64,000 nucleotides of DNA from Evansella alkalicola (GCF_019042735.1 NZ_JAHQCR010000016.1:1-64000); one strand, 5' to 3'; shown: positions 7,980-16,552, numbered from the stretch's first letter. Translations and numbers: made by a program. Notes: generated by a model from the letters alone, not told the origin.

Positions 7980-9326
7980 ATGGCTTTTGAAGGATTAGCG
8001 GAAAGGCTGCAAGGTACGATTAGCAAACTCCGTGGAAAAGGGAAAGTAACCGAAACTGATGTGAAAGAAATGATGCGTGAGGTTCGTCTTGCCCTATTAG
8101 AAGCGGATGTTAATTTTAAAGTAGTGAAGCAGTTTATTTCCACTGTGAAAGAACGTGCCATTGGTCAAGAGGTGTTAAAAAGCTTAACCCCTGGCCAACA
8201 GGTTATTAAAGTAGTTAATGAGGAACTGACAAATCTCATGGGTGGGGAGCAAAGTAAGATTGCTGTCGCATCAAAACCTCCTACAGTTGTGATGATGGTA
8301 GGTTTACAAGGTGCTGGTAAGACGACGACAACTGGAAAACTTGCTAATCACCTCAGAAAAAAGCATAATCGTAATCCTCTGATGGTTGCAGCGGATATAT
8401 ATAGGCCTGCGGCGATTAAACAGTTAGAAACATTAGGGAAACAACTTAATATGCCAGTGTTTTCCATGGGAGATCAAGTGAGTCCGGTTGAAATTGCAAA
8501 AAATGCAATGGAAAAGGCAAAAGAGGACCACCATGATTATGTCCTTATTGATACGGCAGGTCGATTGCATGTGGATGAAGAGCTAATGAACGAATTAGAA
8601 GAGATAAAAGAACTTACCTCTCCTGATGAGATATTGCTCGTTGTCGATGCCATGACAGGTCAAGATGCAGTGAATGTTGCTGAAAGCTTTAATGAGCGTT
8701 TAGGTATCACTGGAGTTGTCTTAACCAAATTAGATGGGGACACTCGTGGTGGGGCTGCGTTGTCAATTAAAGCTGTTACAGATACCCCAATTAAGTTCGC
8801 TGGTATGGGAGAGAAAATCGATGCCCTTGAGGCTTTCCATCCAGAAAGAATGGCTTCCAGAATTCTTGGAATGGGTGATGTTTTAACACTTATTGAAAAA
8901 GCCCAAACAAATGTTGATGAAGAAAAGGCGAAAGAACTGGAACGGAAAATGAGATCAAACGAATTGACGTTTGATGACTTTCTTGAACAGTTAGAGCAAG
9001 TGAAAAGTATGGGGCCTTTAGATGAATTATTAAACATGATGCCTGGTGCTGGAAAAATGAAAGGTATGAAAAATATCCAAGTGGATGATAAGCAACTTGG
9101 ACATATAGAAGCCATCGTTAAGTCCATGACTAAGGCTGAGAAAGAAGACCCATCTATTCTTAATGCAAGTCGCCGTAGGAGAATTGCCAAGGGAAGCGGC
9201 ACGACCATCCAGGAAGTAAACCGTCTCATAAAGCAATTTGGAGAAATGAAGAAAATGATGAAACAAATGGCAGGAATGCAGGGGAAAGGCAAGAAAAAAG
9301 GTGGTTTCAAACTTCCATTTATGTAA
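7980..9326 (+). CDS. ffh: Signal recognition particle protein Ffh
   Basis: This 448-aa SRP54 homologue binds signal peptides and 4.5S/SRP RNA and delivers ribosomes to FtsY. The N domain comes first (about 1-95), then the G domain with GLQGAGKTTT, DTAGR and TKLDGD, then the methionine-rich M domain near the C-terminus with SRRRRIAKGSGT RNA-binding helices and a KMMKQM segment. Start ATG 7980 follows a GGGGGC SD. Length and sequence are normal for Bacillus. Confidence 0.97.
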   Translation: MAFEGLAERLQGTISKLRGKGKVTETDVKEMMREVRLALLEADVNFKVVKQFISTVKERAIGQEVLKSLTPGQQVIKVVNEELTNLMGGEQSKIAVASKPPTVVMMVGLQGAGKTTTTGKLANHLRKKHNRNPLMVAADIYRPAAIKQLETLGKQLNMPVFSMGDQVSPVEIAKNAMEKAKEDHHDYVLIDTAGRLHVDEELMNELEEIKELTSPDEILLVVDAMTGQDAVNVAESFNERLGITGVVLTKLDGDTRGGAALSIKAVTDTPIKFAGMGEKIDALEAFHPERMASRILGMGDVLTLIEKAQTNVDEEKAKELERKMRSNELTFDDFLEQLEQVKSMGPLDELLNMMPGAGKMKGMKNIQVDDKQLGHIEAIVKSMTKAEKEDPSILNASRRRRIAKGSGTTIQEVNRLIKQFGEMKKMMKQMAGMQGKGKKKGGFKLPFM

Positions 9327-9370
9327 AAAAAGTATGATTTTCCGCCTCATTGTATGCCAAAATATTCAAA

Positions 9371-9393
9371 ACAGAGCTCTGTAAAGTTTTTTT
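9371..9393 (+). terminator. Possible terminator after ffh
   Basis: The palindrome ACAGAGCTCTGT (9371-9382) is followed by AAAG and a run of T. A second weak hairpin (GTAAAGT with ACTTTAC, 9381-9400) overlaps it. Stems are short, so termination is uncertain. Confidence 0.35.
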
Positions 9394-9406
9394 ACTTTAC
9401 TAGGGG

Positions 9407-9435
9407 TTGTCCAACTCGAAAGTTTATGATAATAT
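9407..9435 (+). promoter_or_regulatory. Sigma-A promoter for rpsP
   Basis: TTGTCC (9407-9412), a 17-bp spacer and TAATAT (9430-9435) lie 37 bp before the rpsP start. It probably drives rpsP-khpA. Confidence 0.6.
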
Positions 9436-9471
9436 ACTTAATTGTGTGAATGATATTTGGAGGTGAAACAC

Positions 9472-9744
9472 ATGGCAGTAAAAATTCGTTTAAAGCGAAT
9501 GGGAGCAAAAAAATCTCCGTTCTATCGCGTAGTTGTTGCAAATTCTCGTTCTCCACGTGATGGTCGTTTTATTGAAGAACTGGGAACTTACAATCCATTG
9601 AAAAACCCAGTTGAATTTAACGTTGATGAGGAAAAAGCGTTGAAATGGATGTTAGATGGCGCAAAGCCTTCCGATACAGTTCGTAACTTGTTCTCAAACG
9701 TTGGCTTAATGGAAAAGCTTCACAATGCGAAGAACGTAAAATAA
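9472..9744 (+). CDS. rpsP: 30S ribosomal protein S16
   Basis: The 90-aa small-subunit protein S16 binds 16S rRNA early in 30S assembly. The N-terminal MAVKIRLKRMGAKKSPFYR block and the C-terminal KPSDTVRNLFS are characteristic. Start ATG 9472 follows GGAGGTGAAACAC; a TTG further upstream would place the SD inside the gene. It is followed by khpA, as in other Bacillales. Confidence 0.97.
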   Translation: MAVKIRLKRMGAKKSPFYRVVVANSRSPRDGRFIEELGTYNPLKNPVEFNVDEEKALKWMLDGAKPSDTVRNLFSNVGLMEKLHNAKNVK

Positions 9745-9782
9745 TGTCCTTCGTGTGAAAATATTCGTTAAAGGTGAGTGAC

Positions 9783-10010
9783 ATGAAAGAACTCGTTGAA
9801 TCAATTGCAAAGGCCCTTGTTGATCACCCTGATGATGTTCGTGTTACAGAGGTTGAAAACGGTAGATCACTCACACTGAAGTTAGAAGTTCACGCGGACG
9901 ACATGGGGAAAGTGATTGGCAAGCAAGGCCGCATCGCAAAAGCGATTCGATCAGTTGTGAATGCAGCTGGTACGAATCAAAACAAACGTATTAATTTAGA
10001 AATCGGTTAA
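9783..10010 (+). CDS. khpA: RNA-binding KH-domain protein KhpA (YlqC)
   Basis: This 75-aa single-KH-domain protein of the UPF0109 family binds RNA, in other Gram-positives as a partner of KhpB. The KH signature GKVIGKQGRIAKAIR contains the GxxG loop (GKQG). ATG 9783 is chosen with AAAGGTGAG upstream. It lies between rpsP and rimM as in most Firmicutes. A strong hairpin begins on its stop codon. Confidence 0.93.
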   Translation: MKELVESIAKALVDHPDDVRVTEVENGRSLTLKLEVHADDMGKVIGKQGRIAKAIRSVVNAAGTNQNKRINLEIG

Positions 10011-10037
10011 AGGGTGAGGTGTGTCCTCTCCCTTTTT
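10009..10037 (+). terminator. Terminator overlapping the khpA stop codon
   Basis: AAAGGGTGAGG (10009-10019) pairs with CCTCTCCCTTT (10025-10035) in an 11-position stem with one mismatch and loop TGTGT, followed by TT. The stem begins within the TAA of khpA, so translation to the end may affect folding. It separates rpsP-khpA from ylqD-rimM-trmD. Confidence 0.75.
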
Positions 10038-10095
10038 CCGTATTTTTATATATTCACGGTAAACTAACTAAAATAACTAATTGGAGGTGGCGTGA

Positions 10096-10512
10096 ATGGA
10101 AATTATAAAAAAGGTAGTAGTGAAGCAAATTCTTACAGAAAAAAGCAAAACGAGGCTCAAAGAACAGTTTTTAAGCAGACAGTATCAATTAAATAAAGAA
10201 ATTCAGCAGCTTGAATTCGTATTACATAAAAAACTAAAGGCTAATAAAAACAATCTTAACTATCAAACTTCATTAAAAGATAGCTTTAAACGAGAGATGG
10301 GGAGGAGGAAAGACCGTCTCCGTCAGCTTGAATTGAAACTAGGACAACTGGACGAACTTGAGTTAGGTTCAGAAGTCCGTGAAGGAACAATTCAAATGAT
10401 CGAACAGGTTGAAGAAGGGGATAATTGGGAAGAAATAATGAAAGGTACAGAAATTGTAATTAAAGATGGTGTTGTATATGAAATCCGCCAAGGAGGCATG
10501 GAAGATGACTGA
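10096..10512 (+). CDS. ylqD: YlqD family protein
   Basis: This 138-aa protein of unknown function has a charged coiled-coil-like middle (about residues 10-95) and a C-terminal acidic segment ending in VIKDGVVYEIR. The position just before rimM and the N-terminus IIKKVVVKQILTEKSK match Bacillus YlqD. Start ATG 10096 follows GGAGGTGGC. It overlaps rimM by 8 nt, suggesting translational coupling. Confidence 0.85.
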   Translation: MEIIKKVVVKQILTEKSKTRLKEQFLSRQYQLNKEIQQLEFVLHKKLKANKNNLNYQTSLKDSFKREMGRRKDRLRQLELKLGQLDELELGSEVREGTIQMIEQVEEGDNWEEIMKGTEIVIKDGVVYEIRQGGMEDD

Positions 10513-11026
10513 TTGGCTTAATGTGGGGAAAATCGTAAATACTCACGGTATCCGTGGTGAAGTTCGAGTGATCTCACGAACGGATTTCCCTGAAGAGCGA
10601 TATGCGGCAGGAAACACCCTTTACGCGACTGATGAAAAGGGGGACCGAACCCCATTACAAGTCTCCTCATGGCGAAAACATAAACAGTTTGATTTGTTAA
10701 CCTTTGAAGGATATGACAATGTAAATGAAGTGGAACAATTCAAAGGGAAAATCCTTCAAGTTGATCCTGAAAATATAGATGATGAACTTCTAGAAGGAGA
10801 ATACTATTATCATGAAATAGTAGGGTGCAATGTTTTTACAGAAGCTGGAGAAGAACTAGGTAAAGTAAAGGAAATTCTTTCACCTGGAGCAAATGACGTA
10901 TGGGTTGTTCAACGTAAAGGGAATGGGAAGGATATTCTATTACCTTATATTGAACAAGTTGTTAAAGAAATTGACGTAGAAGATAAAAAGATAGTGGTTG
11001 AATTAATGGAAGGGTTGCTAGAATGA
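10505..11026 (+). CDS. rimM: Ribosome maturation factor RimM
   Basis: This 173-aa protein assists maturation of the 30S head region and binds S19. The N-terminal RimM domain (WLNVGKIVNTHGIRGEVRV) is followed by a PRC-barrel (about 95-165) with YYHEIVGC and SPGANDVWVV motifs. ATG 10505 is chosen with AAGGAGG upstream and the family N-terminus; a longer frame would run deep into ylqD. Its stop overlaps the trmD start (ATGA). Confidence 0.96.
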   Translation: MTDWLNVGKIVNTHGIRGEVRVISRTDFPEERYAAGNTLYATDEKGDRTPLQVSSWRKHKQFDLLTFEGYDNVNEVEQFKGKILQVDPENIDDELLEGEYYYHEIVGCNVFTEAGEELGKVKEILSPGANDVWVVQRKGNGKDILLPYIEQVVKEIDVEDKKIVVELMEGLLE

Positions 11027-11763
11027 AGATCTCCATATTGACGTTGTTCCCAGATATGTTTACAGGTGTTTTTCAACAATCTATTTTAAACCAAGCTCAA
11101 GAAAAAGGAATTGTTGAATACGATGTAATTAATTTTAGGGAATATTCTACTCATAAGCATAGCAAGGTTGACGATTACCCCTATGGTGGTGGCGGAGGAA
11201 TGGTTTTAACGCCTCAACCAATCTTTGATGCAGTAGAAAGCACGAAAGATAGTTTAAAGGCGAAGAAACCTACACGAGTAGTTCTCCTTTGCCCTCAAGG
11301 GGAGCGGTATGATCAGAAAAAAGCTGAGGAGTTTGCAGCTGAAGATCATCTCGTTCTTATTTGTGGTCATTATGAAGGCTATGATGAGAGGATTCGCGAA
11401 CATCTTGTAACAGATGAAATCTCTATTGGAGACTATGTCCTTACTGGTGGGGAAATAGGTGCAATGGTAATCGCTGACAGCGTTACTAGGCTCTTACCTG
11501 GTGCACTAGGGAATGAGACTTCAGCAGTAACCGACTCGTACAGCACAGGTTTACTTGAATACCCTCATTACACACGCCCCGCGAAGTTTAAGGACTTTGA
11601 GGTTCCTGAAATTCTTCTATCTGGTCACCATGCAAATATCGAACGTTGGCGTCGAGAACAGTCATTAAAGCGAACGTTTGATAGGCGTCCTGATTTATTG
11701 GATAACATAGAGTTGACAGAGGAAGATAAAATTTTTTTAAAAGAGTTAAAGAGAAAGTCATAA
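11023..11763 (+). CDS. trmD: tRNA (guanine-N1)-methyltransferase TrmD
   Basis: This 246-aa SPOUT-class enzyme makes m1G37 in tRNA, preventing frameshifting. The trefoil-knot region has LICGHYEGYDERI and ISIGDYVLTGGE motifs, and the SAM loop follows near residue 135. It starts by 4-nt overlap with rimM. rplS follows behind its own promoter and leader. Confidence 0.97.
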   Translation: MKISILTLFPDMFTGVFQQSILNQAQEKGIVEYDVINFREYSTHKHSKVDDYPYGGGGGMVLTPQPIFDAVESTKDSLKAKKPTRVVLLCPQGERYDQKKAEEFAAEDHLVLICGHYEGYDERIREHLVTDEISIGDYVLTGGEIGAMVIADSVTRLLPGALGNETSAVTDSYSTGLLEYPHYTRPAKFKDFEVPEILLSGHHANIERWRREQSLKRTFDRRPDLLDNIELTEEDKIFLKELKRKS

Positions 11764-11769
11764 TAACAG

Positions 11770-11798
11770 TTGAGATCCGTCTCAGGCTGTGGTATTAT
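11770..11798 (+). promoter_or_regulatory. Sigma-A promoter for rplS
   Basis: TTGAGA (11770-11775), a 17-bp spacer and TATTAT (11793-11798) lie just after the trmD stop. Transcription would begin near 11805, giving an 80-nt leader before rplS. Confidence 0.7.
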
Positions 11799-11804
11799 AA
11801 CACT

Positions 11805-11880
11805 TGTGGCTTTTAGCCATTTGATCAAGATGTTCCGCTGCCCAATTGTAGGCATGAATGTCTGGAGGGAAGGAGGCGAA
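11805..11880 (+). ncRNA. Putative L19 leader of rplS
   Basis: The 5' leader between the predicted transcription start and the rplS SD contains pairable elements (GTGGCTTTTAGCCAT at its start). Its place fits the L19 leader known in Bacilli, thought to mediate autoregulation by L19. The assignment rests mainly on position; a covariance-model search would decide it. Confidence 0.4.
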
Positions 11881-11885
11881 CAGAA

Positions 11886-12227
11886 ATGGAACAAATCATT
11901 CGTGATATTACACAAGAACAATTGAAGTCTGATCTTCCTGATTTCCGTCCTGGAGACACAGTGCGTGCACACGTTAAAGTTGTTGAGGGTACTCGTGAAA
12001 GAATTCAGGTATTCGAAGGTGTTGTAATTAAGCGCCGCGGTACAGGAATCAGCGAAACATTCACTGTTCGTAAGGTATCTTACGGTGTTGGTGTTGAACG
12101 TACATTCCCAGTTCACTCACCACGTCTTGACAAGATCGAAGTATCTCGTCGTGGTAAAGTACGCCGTGCGAAGCTATATTACTTGCGTGCACTTCGCGGT
12201 AAAGCAGCTCGTATTAAAGAAAGATAA
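11886..12227 (+). CDS. rplS: 50S ribosomal protein L19
   Basis: The 113-aa L19 lies at the interface of the subunits. Family blocks FRPGDTVRAHVKVVEG, FEGVVIKRRGTGISETFTVRK and the basic C-terminus RAKLYYLRALRGKAARIKE are all present. Start ATG 11886 follows AAGGAGGCG. It is flanked by its own promoter and a strong terminator, so it is a single-gene unit. Confidence 0.97.
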   Translation: MEQIIRDITQEQLKSDLPDFRPGDTVRAHVKVVEGTRERIQVFEGVVIKRRGTGISETFTVRKVSYGVGVERTFPVHSPRLDKIEVSRRGKVRRAKLYYLRALRGKAARIKER

Positions 12228-12233
12228 ATCGCA

Positions 12234-12266
12234 AAAAAAGGGGGCTTATAAAGCTCTCTTTTTTCT
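12234..12266 (+). terminator. Strong terminator of rplS
   Basis: A 14-bp stem, including two G-U pairs, joins 12234-12247 with 12251-12264 around a 3-nt loop and runs straight into a T-rich tract. It starts 6 nt after the rplS stop. Confidence 0.88.
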
Positions 12267-12382
12267 TTTGCATCTTCATGATTAGTAAACATCTTACTTT
12301 GTATGATAAAATATTTAAATAAAATAATAGAAACATTTATAAATAACCTTACATAAAAGCAATGTCTGGAGGATGACGGTAT

Positions 12383-12928
12383 ATGGCAACATCTGAATCG
12401 TGGGAGTGGGTCAAGGCCATTGCAATAGCCCTATTATTGGCAATTGTAATAAGGTATTTCTTTTTTGCCCCAATTGTTGTAGATGGACAATCAATGATGC
12501 CCACATTAGAACATAATGATCGCATGATTGTAAATAAAATTGGTTATACACTCGGAGAGCCAGACAGATTTGATATTGTCGTATTCCATGCACCTCAAAA
12601 TAAAGACTATATTAAACGAGTAATTGGTTTGCCAGGGGACACATTATATTATAAAGATGATGTGTTATACATTAATGATGTTCCTGTAGAAGAGCCTTAT
12701 TTAGATGAATATAAACGAAATGCTACAAGATTTCCATACACAGGTAATTTCCACTTAAGTGAAGTTACGCCGTACGAACGTGTTCCAGAAGGACATATTT
12801 TCGTATTAGGAGATAATCGGCAGCATAGTAAGGATAGTCGTGATATAGGTGTCGTTCCATATGATGAAGTAGTTGGTAAGGCTAACTTTGTTTTCTGGCC
12901 CCTAAATGATGTTCGTATTGTAGAGTAG
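12383..12928 (+). CDS. lepB: Type I signal peptidase
   Basis: This 181-aa membrane protease removes signal peptides from secreted proteins. One N-terminal transmembrane segment (about residues 10-30) is followed by the catalytic domain with Ser37 in GQSMMPTL and Lys78 in YIKRVIGLPGD, then box E GDNRQHSKDSRDIG. One transmembrane segment and this length fit the P-type enzymes of Bacillus. Start ATG 12383 follows GGAGGATGACG. rbgA follows 10 bp later, a usual neighbour in Bacillaceae. Confidence 0.94.
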   Translation: MATSESWEWVKAIAIALLLAIVIRYFFFAPIVVDGQSMMPTLEHNDRMIVNKIGYTLGEPDRFDIVVFHAPQNKDYIKRVIGLPGDTLYYKDDVLYINDVPVEEPYLDEYKRNATRFPYTGNFHLSEVTPYERVPEGHIFVLGDNRQHSKDSRDIGVVPYDEVVGKANFVFWPLNDVRIVE

Positions 12929-12938
12929 GAGTGTTACT

Positions 12939-13790
12939 ATGACAATTCAATGGTACCCTGGCCACATGGCAAAGGCGAGGCGTGAAGCGAAAGAAAAGTT
13001 AAAATTAATCGATGTTGTAATTGAGTTAGTAGATGCACGGATTCCCCTGTCTTCTAGGAACCCGGTGATAGATGAATTAGCACAAGGAAAACCAAGGCTT
13101 ATTCTGTTAAATAAATCCGATTTAGCAGATCCAAATCATACAAAGAATTGGAAAGTCTACTTTGAAAAAAAAGGTAATGCTGTTTTACAAATAGATGCTC
13201 AAAAAGGTACAGGGGTGAAGGCGATTTCTCAAGAGGTTCAGTTATTAGCCAAGCCATTAACAGATAAAATGAGGGCTAAAGGGATGAATCCAAGAGCTAT
13301 TCGTGCTCTTATCCTTGGAATACCTAACGTAGGTAAATCTACAATAATAAATCGTCTAGCAGGAAAGAAAATTGCTAAGATAGGTGATAGACCAGGTATT
13401 ACAAAGGCACAGCAGTGGATTAAAGTAGGAAAAGAAATGGAATTATTAGATACGCCAGGTATTTTATGGCCTAAATTTGAAGACCAAGCGGTCGGGTATC
13501 GATTAGCGTTAACAGGTGCTATAAAAGAGGAAATTCTTGATTTACAAGATACAACTGTTTTTCTTTTGCGCTACCTTAAAGAGCAATACCCAGAACGGCT
13601 CAAAAAAAGATATGGATTAACTGAGATTTCAGATGATGTGGTGGAAATTTATGATGAGATAGGAAAGAAGAGAGGGTGCCTTATGTCTGGAGGTCTCGTT
13701 GATTATGATCGTGTGGCGGAAATCTTATTTAGAGAATTTCGTTCAGGAATGTTAGGACAAATCTCTTTGGAAATTCCTACTGAGTCATAA
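12939..13790 (+). CDS. rbgA: Ribosome biogenesis GTPase RbgA (YlqF)
   Basis: This 283-aa circularly permuted GTPase is needed for late 50S assembly. Motif order G4-G1-G3 shows the permutation: NKSD at 58-61, GIPNVGKST at 127-135, DTPGI from Asp171. The N-terminus IQWYPGHMAKA is typical, and a C-terminal helical RNA-binding region follows. It is probably translated with lepB and ends at a strong terminator. Confidence 0.96.
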   Translation: MTIQWYPGHMAKARREAKEKLKLIDVVIELVDARIPLSSRNPVIDELAQGKPRLILLNKSDLADPNHTKNWKVYFEKKGNAVLQIDAQKGTGVKAISQEVQLLAKPLTDKMRAKGMNPRAIRALILGIPNVGKSTIINRLAGKKIAKIGDRPGITKAQQWIKVGKEMELLDTPGILWPKFEDQAVGYRLALTGAIKEEILDLQDTTVFLLRYLKEQYPERLKKRYGLTEISDDVVEIYDEIGKKRGCLMSGGLVDYDRVAEILFREFRSGMLGQISLEIPTES

Positions 13791-13819
13791 AAGACACGCA
13801 TGCTATGCGTGTCTTTTTC
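13789..13819 (+). terminator. Terminator after rbgA
   Basis: A perfect 13-bp stem (13789-13801 with 13805-13817) with loop GCT ends in a T run. The stem begins on the last bases of the stop codon. Confidence 0.9.
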
Positions 13820-13954
13820 AATTTGGCTACGTTGACAAAACTTTTACGAAAGTGTTCTTTAAACATAGATCATCCATTTAAAAAATAACTGGAGCAATCC
13901 GATAGTAATATTATAGAGACTAGCTGTAACTTTATGTAATTAGAGAGGTGTAAG

Positions 13955-14740
13955 ATGACTGATTTATCAATAAAAGAAGTGAAAAATAGATTAGGGGAAA
14001 TTACTAGTAAAGAAGATGAATTTTTGAAGGTTTTACAGGAAGACGATAGAAAAGGTGTGCAGAAACTGTTAAAAGTATGGGAAAAAAATTATGAAAGAAC
14101 TGAAAATTTAAAGCAACAATTTATGGATATGAGATATTATGAGGAGATGTATTGGGAACAAGGATATCAGTTTATAGGAGGAGTTGATGAAGTGGGGAGA
14201 GGCCCACTTGCAGGTCCTGTGATCGCTTCGTGTGTCGTTATTTCTAAAGATTTTTTCTTGCCTGGACTAACGGATTCAAAAAAATTAACGAAACAAAAGA
14301 GAGAAGAAATTTTTGAAATCATACAGTCCGAAGCTTTAGCTATTGGCATTGGTACAGCTAGCGCAGAAGAAATTGATCAACATAATATCTATCAAGCTAC
14401 GAAACTTGCTATGGAACGGGCAATTAGGCAAATAGAGGTACCTTTAGACTATTTACTCCTAGATGCTATGAAGTTACCTGTTATAGTACCTCAAACTTCA
14501 CTCATTAAGGGCGATTCTAAAAGTGTGAGTATTGCAGCAGCGTCTGTAATTGCAAAGGTCACGAGAGATAGCTATATGGAGGAACTGGCTGTCACCCATC
14601 CGCAATACGGGTTTGAAAGCAATATGGGCTATGGGACGAAAGAGCATCTTGAGGCGCTAAAAAACTTCGGTATAACAAATGAGCATCGGCAATCATTTGC
14701 TCCAGTAAAGGAATACTCAAATAATTTATTTAGTTATTAA
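13955..14740 (+). CDS. rnhB: Ribonuclease HII
   Basis: This 261-aa enzyme cleaves RNA in RNA-DNA hybrids and at single ribonucleotides. An N-terminal extension of about 70 residues, typical of Bacillus RNase HII, precedes the catalytic domain with Asp78-Glu79 in GGVDEVGRGPLAG and Asp170 in LLLDAMKLP. Start ATG 13955 follows GAGAGGTG. Spacing of 18 bp to ylqG suggests an operon. Confidence 0.96.
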   Translation: MTDLSIKEVKNRLGEITSKEDEFLKVLQEDDRKGVQKLLKVWEKNYERTENLKQQFMDMRYYEEMYWEQGYQFIGGVDEVGRGPLAGPVIASCVVISKDFFLPGLTDSKKLTKQKREEIFEIIQSEALAIGIGTASAEEIDQHNIYQATKLAMERAIRQIEVPLDYLLLDAMKLPVIVPQTSLIKGDSKSVSIAAASVIAKVTRDSYMEELAVTHPQYGFESNMGYGTKEHLEALKNFGITNEHRQSFAPVKEYSNNLFSY

Positions 14741-14758
14741 CAGTTAAGGGGTGGTTTC

Positions 14759-16027
14759 ATGTTAAATCAGATTAATCAAATCATGCAGACCATACCAACT
14801 GCTGCTGAGAAGAAGCTTCAGTTGAGAACTGGGCAATTATTTACTGGAAGGGTGACACATTGGTACCCTAATCAATTAGCACAGATGAAACTTGGTACTA
14901 TTACATTAACTGCAAGATTAGAAGCACAGCTAGAAAAAGGGAAGGATTATTGGTTTCGTGTAGTTGGAATGGAAGGAGTTCCAAAGCTGAAGGTTCTGGA
15001 AGATATACCCCTACATAATAATAAAGGATTTGAAACCATTAAGCCCCTTTTAACTAAGCTTGGCTTATCTCCTTCAAATACTGGTGGTCCTTATGAGCAG
15101 TTGGTACAACGATTGATTCAAGATAACATTCCATTTACTAAGCAGAACATAGTAGATGGTGGTGCATTGTTACATGCTTCATTTGCAAAGTCTATAGAGG
15201 ATTCCTATCAGATACTATTGCAAATGTTAAAACATAACCTCCCTTTAACAAAGGAGGTTTTCTTGAGCCTAAGTGGTTTGCACAACGATAGTACACTAGC
15301 TCAGTCAGTGTATGCATTGCAAAAAGGTTTAGCTCAATCAGATGATGAGTCACACATACAACTGAAAGAAATACTGCAGCAATTGGTGCAAATTGGTTTA
15401 GGAAAGGGGAGCACTCATAACCTACCTTTTAAAGGATCACTCATTAGTGATCTGTTTATTCAAATGGGGCTTCAACATGAACGTGATATTGTGGAAAAAG
15501 CATTTCAACCTAACTTGAAATCATTGTTATTACAATATCTCCAAAACAGTTCACCGCAACACGGATGGTTACAGAACCATGCAGCATTCATTTTAAATAG
15601 ACTAACAGCACTGCAGTTGCTTTCTAATGAAGAAGGTCCTATATTACATACGATATTTCAAATTCCAATTATGCTTGGAGGGGAATATCGTGACTGGACA
15701 ATTCAATGGGTTGGCAAAAGAAAGAAAAATGGTGAAATCGATGAGGAACACTGTCGTATCATTTTCTTTCTCGATCTAGAATTTTTACAGGAAACGGTTA
15801 TAGATGTGCAAATTCAAACTAAAATAGTCTCATTAATTATATATAATGAGCAACAAAAACCACTAGAGCTTCAAGCCTATTGGCATATGCTTCTAAAAAG
15901 AAATTTAGCAGTACACGACTATACATTGTCTTCCATTCAATGGAAAAATCCAGAAGAGAAGTCGACACTTAAAAAAGTGACCACAACTCACGATTACTCC
16001 ACGCAAGGAGTTGATATACGAATATGA
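14759..16027 (+). CDS. ylqG: YlqG-like protein of unknown function
   Basis: This 422-aa protein sits between rnhB and an orphan FlhB C-domain gene, the place of Bacillus ylqG, whose product is longer. No signal peptide or membrane segment is evident. The N-terminus has a beta-rich segment (GQLFTGRVTHWYPNQLAQMKLGT in shape), and the C-terminal third (about 300-400) also looks beta-rich, loosely like the FliK hook-length C-domain. A flagellar or secretion role is only an inference from this and from ylqH. Start ATG 14759 follows AAGGGGTGG. It overlaps ylqH by 4 nt. Confidence 0.7.
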   Translation: MLNQINQIMQTIPTAAEKKLQLRTGQLFTGRVTHWYPNQLAQMKLGTITLTARLEAQLEKGKDYWFRVVGMEGVPKLKVLEDIPLHNNKGFETIKPLLTKLGLSPSNTGGPYEQLVQRLIQDNIPFTKQNIVDGGALLHASFAKSIEDSYQILLQMLKHNLPLTKEVFLSLSGLHNDSTLAQSVYALQKGLAQSDDESHIQLKEILQQLVQIGLGKGSTHNLPFKGSLISDLFIQMGLQHERDIVEKAFQPNLKSLLLQYLQNSSPQHGWLQNHAAFILNRLTALQLLSNEEGPILHTIFQIPIMLGGEYRDWTIQWVGKRKKNGEIDEEHCRIIFFLDLEFLQETVIDVQIQTKIVSLIIYNEQQKPLELQAYWHMLLKRNLAVHDYTLSSIQWKNPEEKSTLKKVTTTHDYSTQGVDIRI

Positions 16028-16317
16028 CTAAAGGTCAAAGCTCCATTAGACATCAAAAGGCAGTTGCACTAGGTTATGAGAAGGAGATTGATGCAGCCCC
16101 CGTTGTCAAAGCAAAGGGGAAAGGCTATAGAGCAGCTGAAATTGTTAAAAGGGCAGAAGAAGCAAATATTCCAATTCAGGAGGACGCTTCCCTCGTAGAA
16201 CTCTTGTCTCAGCTCGAAATGAATCAACGTATCCCTCCTGCACTTTATGAAGTTGTAGCAGAAATTTTTTCTTTTATATATAAACTTGATCAGTCAAAGA
16301 AAGGAAAACATTCCTAA
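16024..16317 (+). CDS. ylqH: Orphan FlhB C-terminal domain-like protein YlqH
   Basis: This 97-aa soluble protein resembles the cytoplasmic C-terminal domain of the flagellar export gate FlhB/EscU. The pattern KAVALGYEKEIDAAPVVKAKGKGY parallels FlhB residues after its NPTH site, and the end ALYEVVAEIFSFIYKLDQ parallels the FlhB tail. The NPTH autocleavage motif and all membrane segments are missing, so it corresponds to the part of FlhB left after cleavage. The full-length FlhB is at 45425-46504. Start ATG overlaps the ylqG stop. Confidence 0.85.
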   Translation: MTKGQSSIRHQKAVALGYEKEIDAAPVVKAKGKGYRAAEIVKRAEEANIPIQEDASLVELLSQLEMNQRIPPALYEVVAEIFSFIYKLDQSKKGKHS

Positions 16318-16370
16318 GTTTCTTTTACTATTTTTAGGTCATCATAAGAAAAAAAGGAGGGATGATGACC

Positions 16371-16550
16371 ATGGCAAAAGAACGATCAAAATTAGTTGTT
16401 GATGGAATGGATGACTTTATTAACAGTCATAGAGAAGAAATCGCACAAGAATTTGGTGTGTTTCAATCAACGCTTCAAACGGACCAGAAAGCACATATGA
16501 ATAGTGTCACAAAAAAAATAGTAAAGCAAAAGAATGAAGAGAAGCGATAA
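16371..16550 (+). CDS. Small protein of unknown function
   Basis: This 59-aa charged protein is not recognised. It is helical and lysine-rich at the end, with no membrane segment or signal. ATG 16371 is preferred over ATG 16362 and 16365 because AAGGAGGG (16354-16361) is spaced about 9 nt from it. The next small gene starts 2 nt after its stop, so the two form a pair. Confidence 0.6.
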   Translation: MAKERSKLVVDGMDDFINSHREEIAQEFGVFQSTLQTDQKAHMNSVTKKIVKQKNEEKR

Positions 16551-16552
16551 GG

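Noticed and set aside
8660..9310. Long minus-strand frame of 216 codons within ffh
   Set aside because: It is a shadow of ffh in another frame, with no SD, no family pattern and a highly conserved gene on the other strand.
11625..12116. Minus-strand frame of 163 codons across trmD end and rplS
   Set aside because: It overlaps two conserved genes and the rplS promoter and leader.
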